DNA of 25,683 nt from Candolleomyces eurysporus (taxonomy: Eukaryota > Basidiomycota > Agaricomycetes > Agaricales > Psathyrellaceae), in contig JANBPK010001142.1 of assembly GCA_027579435.1 (NCBI GenBank), positions 1-25,683 of the forward strand. Reading direction: 5' to 3'. Shown in pieces: positions 23,001 to 25,683 of the stretch. Within the stretch, counting starts at the first letter, position 1; every line of letters begins with the position of its first letter. The notes beneath the pieces were generated by a model. It was not told the DNA's origin and made no database searches. It worked only from the letters and a program-made list of their open reading frames with translations. The position numbers and the translations under genes are program-made.

Positions 23001-23739
23001 TTCTCAAGTCTCGCGGTCAGCTAGACCTCATTCGTGGTCAACCCTTGTTCGCAATTCCAAAGCAAACGTTCATTCCTCCTACAAAGAAACCCAAGGAAGC
23101 GACGGAAATGGTTGCTGCACATTATAGGGAGAAGCAGAAGATGCCCCCTCCTCCAACTGCGCCAATCCAACAAACCTCACAGATGGCGTATCAGCAGCAA
23201 CGTTCTGGGAATATGGTCATCAGGAACTACACGGCTCCTGCGGACACGTCTGCGTCTGCCTCATCTTCAACCTTCCAACCCCCTCGGGCAGGCGGCGGAG
23301 TCGTAGTGAATACCCCAGCATCAGGTAGTGGGCTGAGTAGCGGGAGCAAGGCGATGGCCAAGGCCAAGGCGATGATGACCCCGACTCCGACCCCAACCCC
23401 AGGGAGCTTCAGTTCAACCGGGGCTGCGGGAGGAGCTGCCACTGCTACTACCTCGCCGGTTTCGTCTGAGCGGTGCATTGTATGCAACTCCCCTGCCATT
23501 CATTTCTTGAAAGATTGCCCTATGGTCTTGGAAGGCCCTTCGAGGTGAGCTTCTTCGCTCTCATATTTCCGAACATGACCGAAAGTGAAATTTTGCGAAT
23601 AGGGTATCTCAGCTCATCGCGTCGTTCGAGAGAGACAGTGATCCAAAGAAANGCGGATGCTGTGACTACTTTGAGGAGGATCCTGATCAAGCAGAAGAAG
23701 CGACAGCAGAAGGAAGAGACCCTGAGGACTATGTCTTGA
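17006..23739 (+). CDS. mit1: Mit1-type chromatin-remodelling ATPase (PHD-like, chromodomains, SNF2)
   Basis: Nuclear nucleosome remodeler of the Mi-2/CHD class, best matching fungal Mit1 of heterochromatin-silencing complexes. I read 25 exons (17006-17335, 17401-17452, 17504-18246 and on to 23603-23739). Dropping the N at 18003 and the N at 23652 gives 1815 residues with every phase consistent. Order: Ser/Pro-rich N-terminus; PHD-like zinc finger at about 326-444 ([30 protein letters not shown]); chromodomain-like segments near 568 ([18 protein letters not shown]) and 743 ([18 protein letters not shown]); SNF2 ATPase with DDMGLGKT (857-864), DEGQ (972-975) and TPLNN; helicase C with TRAGGVGINLF and ARAYRYGQ (to 1265). 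The C-terminus has two CCHC knuckles (from 1540 and 1748), a 6-residue repeat and a basic end ([11 protein letters not shown]). Donors at 17453 (GTTCGT) and 20864 (GTGGGG) are weak but fit the phase. Confidence 0.9.
18003..18003 (+). other. N after a C-run that breaks the remodeler frame
   Basis: Before the N the coding frame is 1 and after it is 2. Skipping the N reads [20 protein letters not shown] without interruption, so the N is most likely a spurious extra base. Confidence 0.75.
22693..22764 (+). repeat. 18-bp tandem repeat inside the remodeler gene, 4 copies
   Basis: Four diverged 18-bp units (22693, 22711, 22729, 22747) followed by a 6-bp partial copy. Each encodes six residues of the pattern (D/N)-(T/A)-N-(G/R)-(I/T/M)-N, e.g. 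DTNGIN and DANGIN. The repeat lies in the disordered region just before the first CCHC knuckle. Confidence 0.85.
23378..23401 (+). repeat. Thr-Pro dipeptide repeat (TP x4)
   Basis: Four imperfect ACN-CCN hexamers encode TPTPTPTP in the disordered C-terminal region of the remodeler. Confidence 0.8.
23652..23652 (+). other. N in the last exon of the remodeler gene
   Basis: Skipping the N gives a helical, basic C-terminus ([13 protein letters not shown]) ending at TGA 23737-23739. Counting the N gives a Cys/acidic tail ending at 23789. The first reading looks more like a conserved protein end. Confidence 0.6.
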
Positions 23740-23951
23740 AGAACTTTTTTATCCATCGCCTAAAACTCATTCTAGATTGTCCTTGTTGAAATTTCATTTT
23801 ATATTCTTGCACATAATCGTAATATCGCTATGGCTAATTCGATAGCTCAACATGTTACTCGTATTAATCTGGCAGTATATACAATTAATATATATCATCC
23901 CTATGGTATGAGCATGAGAGTCATCAAAGGGGAATGTCGCGGTACCCTGCG
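23740..23951. terminator. Shared 3' region of converging remodeler and lipase genes
   Basis: This AT-rich 212-bp gap lies between converging stop codons. It has TTTTATATT and TTAATATATAT runs suited to polyadenylation on both strands. No gene is seen. Confidence 0.45.
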
Positions 23952-25683
23952 TTATGGCCTCGATCCATCTGAATCTGAAGAGTCATGCCGTGATTCCGGT
24001 TTTCCGTCCACCTCGACAACTTGGGCATGTTTCCCTTCTAATCTTTCGTTAGCTTTATCTAAGCTCTTGAGCATCTGGCCTTGAGCTTCGGTGTCTTTCT
24101 GCTGCTGTGAGGGATCATCCTCATGTTTCTGAGGAATAGGTGTGATGACCCCGCTTCCTTGCATCGGAGTAACAGTGCCCACACTATTACTACCATTGCC
24201 ATGATCTCGAATTTCACCATCCGCAGATCCAAACGCCAATTTCACAGGTGATTCAGTTCGCTGCGGGGCGGGACCGTCGTCACCATCATCCTCGTCCGTT
24301 TGCCCCTCAACCTCTCTTGCCAACATGTCCACGATCCCCAAGTAGAACGTTGCAGGTCGGAACTTGATTTCCTTGCCCATGATTTCGGCCCATTTATATC
24401 GAGCTGTGTTGATCCAGCCAACCAGGTCGAGGTGGTTGACTTGGTGCAGAGTTCCGAGATAGGTGCCCCACTTTGCGGACTCGATGGACACGAGGCCGTC
24501 GTTAGGACCCTCTTTCTCGAGGATGACAGAGTGAGGGTATCTACGTGAATGTGACGGTTAGGAGACGAAACGAAGTCGAGGAATAATTAAAAAGTAGTGG
24601 CACGCACTTCCAGGTGTCGATGAGACCAGGCTCGTATACTGCGCCCCAGCTAAAGTATTTAACACCCTCTACGTCAGGCGTCTCTTCATTAAATTGTTTC
24701 ATACTCTCGAGAGTGAGGCTTTCAAACGCTTTGCCGTCTCCACCCCCATTCGGGAGCAATTCCAGCATAGAAATGAGCTGAGGAAGGCGGTGCTTTCCAA
24801 TGGAATGTAGGAAGTGGTCCGCAAAAGAACTGCCGCGGTGTGGGGTGGCAATGGTCGTCACGGAAAGCACAGTAAATTTGCGCGAGGTGAGGTGGGAAGT
24901 GAGGTATCTACAATCCAGGCCACCCTAATTAAGCTATTAGTACGAGCGAGTAACCCAATAGCGGAGAGCTGTGCCTACCATGCTGTGACCAATGAGATGG
25001 ACCTTCCGACCTGGGTAAACTGCGGAAATCTTCTCCTCGAGTACTTTGGCGCGGTCTACTGGGCTGCTCGTAGCTGGGACCCGTGTAATGAGGACTTCAT
25101 TGCCGTTCTCCTCTAGCACTTCTTTGATACCGCGCCAATGAGTAACTTCTAGAGGAGCGATGGCAGGCCCGATCGTGACGCTGTCGAAACCGAGCAGTCC
25201 GTGGCAAAAAACGACAGGGTTTTTTGTAGCCTTGTCTGTGCAAAATGTGAGTACAGGAAGGAAAGTGCAGGACATTTCGCGTACATTTACGGTCGAGATG
25301 CTCCTTCTTGTCATCGGCTGGACGATCTTCCTCAGCCAAGAGTGCGTCTCTGTTAGCGTCGGATTGGAACCACCACCAAGACGCTGCGGTTGAGTTCTCT
25401 GCATTATTTGCAGTGGAGATCAGACTCAGGATAGAGGTCTGCGACGCGTCTGAGCTGCTGGACGAGAAGGACTGGGTGCTTGTGCGCGTGTGCACAGACC
25501 GTAGCGAGTCCAGGGACGATCTTGTGAGGGAAGATTGGTGGAGGACGATGGGAGGTGGCCGTTGGACATCTCGTAAGGACTGTTGGGTGCTGTTGGGGGA
25601 GGTCAATGGGGACACGGGCAGTGGCGGAGAGAGCGAGGACGTGGGGAGTGTGGACCGGGTGAGATTGTCGAAGAACGGCGGCG
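23952..25683 (-). CDS. Alpha/beta-hydrolase lipase related to bacterial family I.1/I.2, 5' partial
   Basis: Predicted triacylglycerol lipase or related esterase. Exons on the minus strand, in gene order: >25683-25291, 25235-24979, 24924-24608 and 24540-23952 (introns 55, 54 and 67 nt), giving 517 residues; the true start lies beyond the window. After a Ser/Pro-rich leader of about 130 residues comes the oxyanion-hole strand NPVVFCHGLLGFDS (His about 142). The nucleophile elbow is GHSMGG (Ser about 215), split by an intron between Met and Gly. TIATPHRGSSFADHF follows. The acid is in NDGLVS (Asp about 336) and the His in QVNHLDLVGW (about 358). The NDGLV..NHLD pairing is the pattern of bacterial family I.1/I.2 lipases. 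The last 120 residues are acidic, Gly/Ser/Gln-rich and disordered. A secretion signal cannot be judged because the N-terminus is missing. Confidence 0.85.

Noticed and set aside
23603..23789. Longer remodeler C-terminus counting the N at 23652 as a real base
   Set aside because: The tail becomes Cys- and acid-rich and unlike a remodeler end. Skipping the N gives a helical basic end, as at 18003.
24814..25116. Plus-strand open frame of 100 codons over the lipase gene
   Set aside because: It overlaps the conserved lipase exons and an intron on the minus strand and shows no features of its own.
1..25683. CRISPR array, transposon, tRNA/rRNA gene or secondary-metabolite cluster
   Set aside because: I saw no regularly spaced repeats, transposase or reverse-transcriptase motifs, tRNA-like arms or biosynthetic enzymes. 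The genes are ordinary nuclear housekeeping types.

Overview
The window looks like nuclear DNA of a filamentous basidiomycete, probably an agaricomycete. Genes are dense and split by many introns of about 46-70 nt with GT..AG ends. The conserved proteins are fungal: a PARP fused to an E2 domain, a Mit1-type remodeler, Rrp5, SF3a subunit 2 and a Pal1-like protein. I predict seven protein genes with fair to high support, plus one doubtful transcribed stretch. I see no rRNA, tRNA, CRISPR array or transposon. Exon boundaries below were read by eye from splice sites, reading phase and protein family similarity.

Layout, left to right. (1) 1-3518, +, partial: PARP6/8-like ADP-ribosyltransferase joined to a C-terminal ubiquitin-conjugating (UBC) domain. 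(2) 3800-4463, +: small ankyrin-repeat protein. (3) 4466-4893: unassigned stretch with a convincing 51-nt intron and an AATAAA. (4) 5133-6529, +: unrecognised basic, disordered protein with SxIP-like motifs; its model has an in-frame TGA and a frame break at a 7-C run. (5) 6878-10397, +: large disordered Pal1-like protein, also with a frame break at a 7-C run. (6) 10679-11549, -: splicing factor 3A subunit 2. (7) 11783-16806, +: ribosome biogenesis factor Rrp5 (S1 repeats plus HAT repeats). (8) 17006-23739, +: Mit1-type chromatin remodeler in 25 exons. (9) 23952-25683, -, partial: alpha/beta-hydrolase lipase related to bacterial family I.1/I.2 lipases.

The genes are mostly housekeeping and do not form an obvious pathway or cluster. 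The most suggestive link is the head-to-head pair SF3A2/RRP5, two RNA-processing genes sharing a 233-bp spacer. Four single N characters follow homopolymers, and two 7-C runs break otherwise clean frames. I read these as homopolymer-length errors in the assembly rather than mutations. I found no clearly new biological system. The best candidates for a second look are the PARP-E2 fusion, the micro-exons, the unassigned 4466-4893 stretch and the SxIP-bearing unknown protein.
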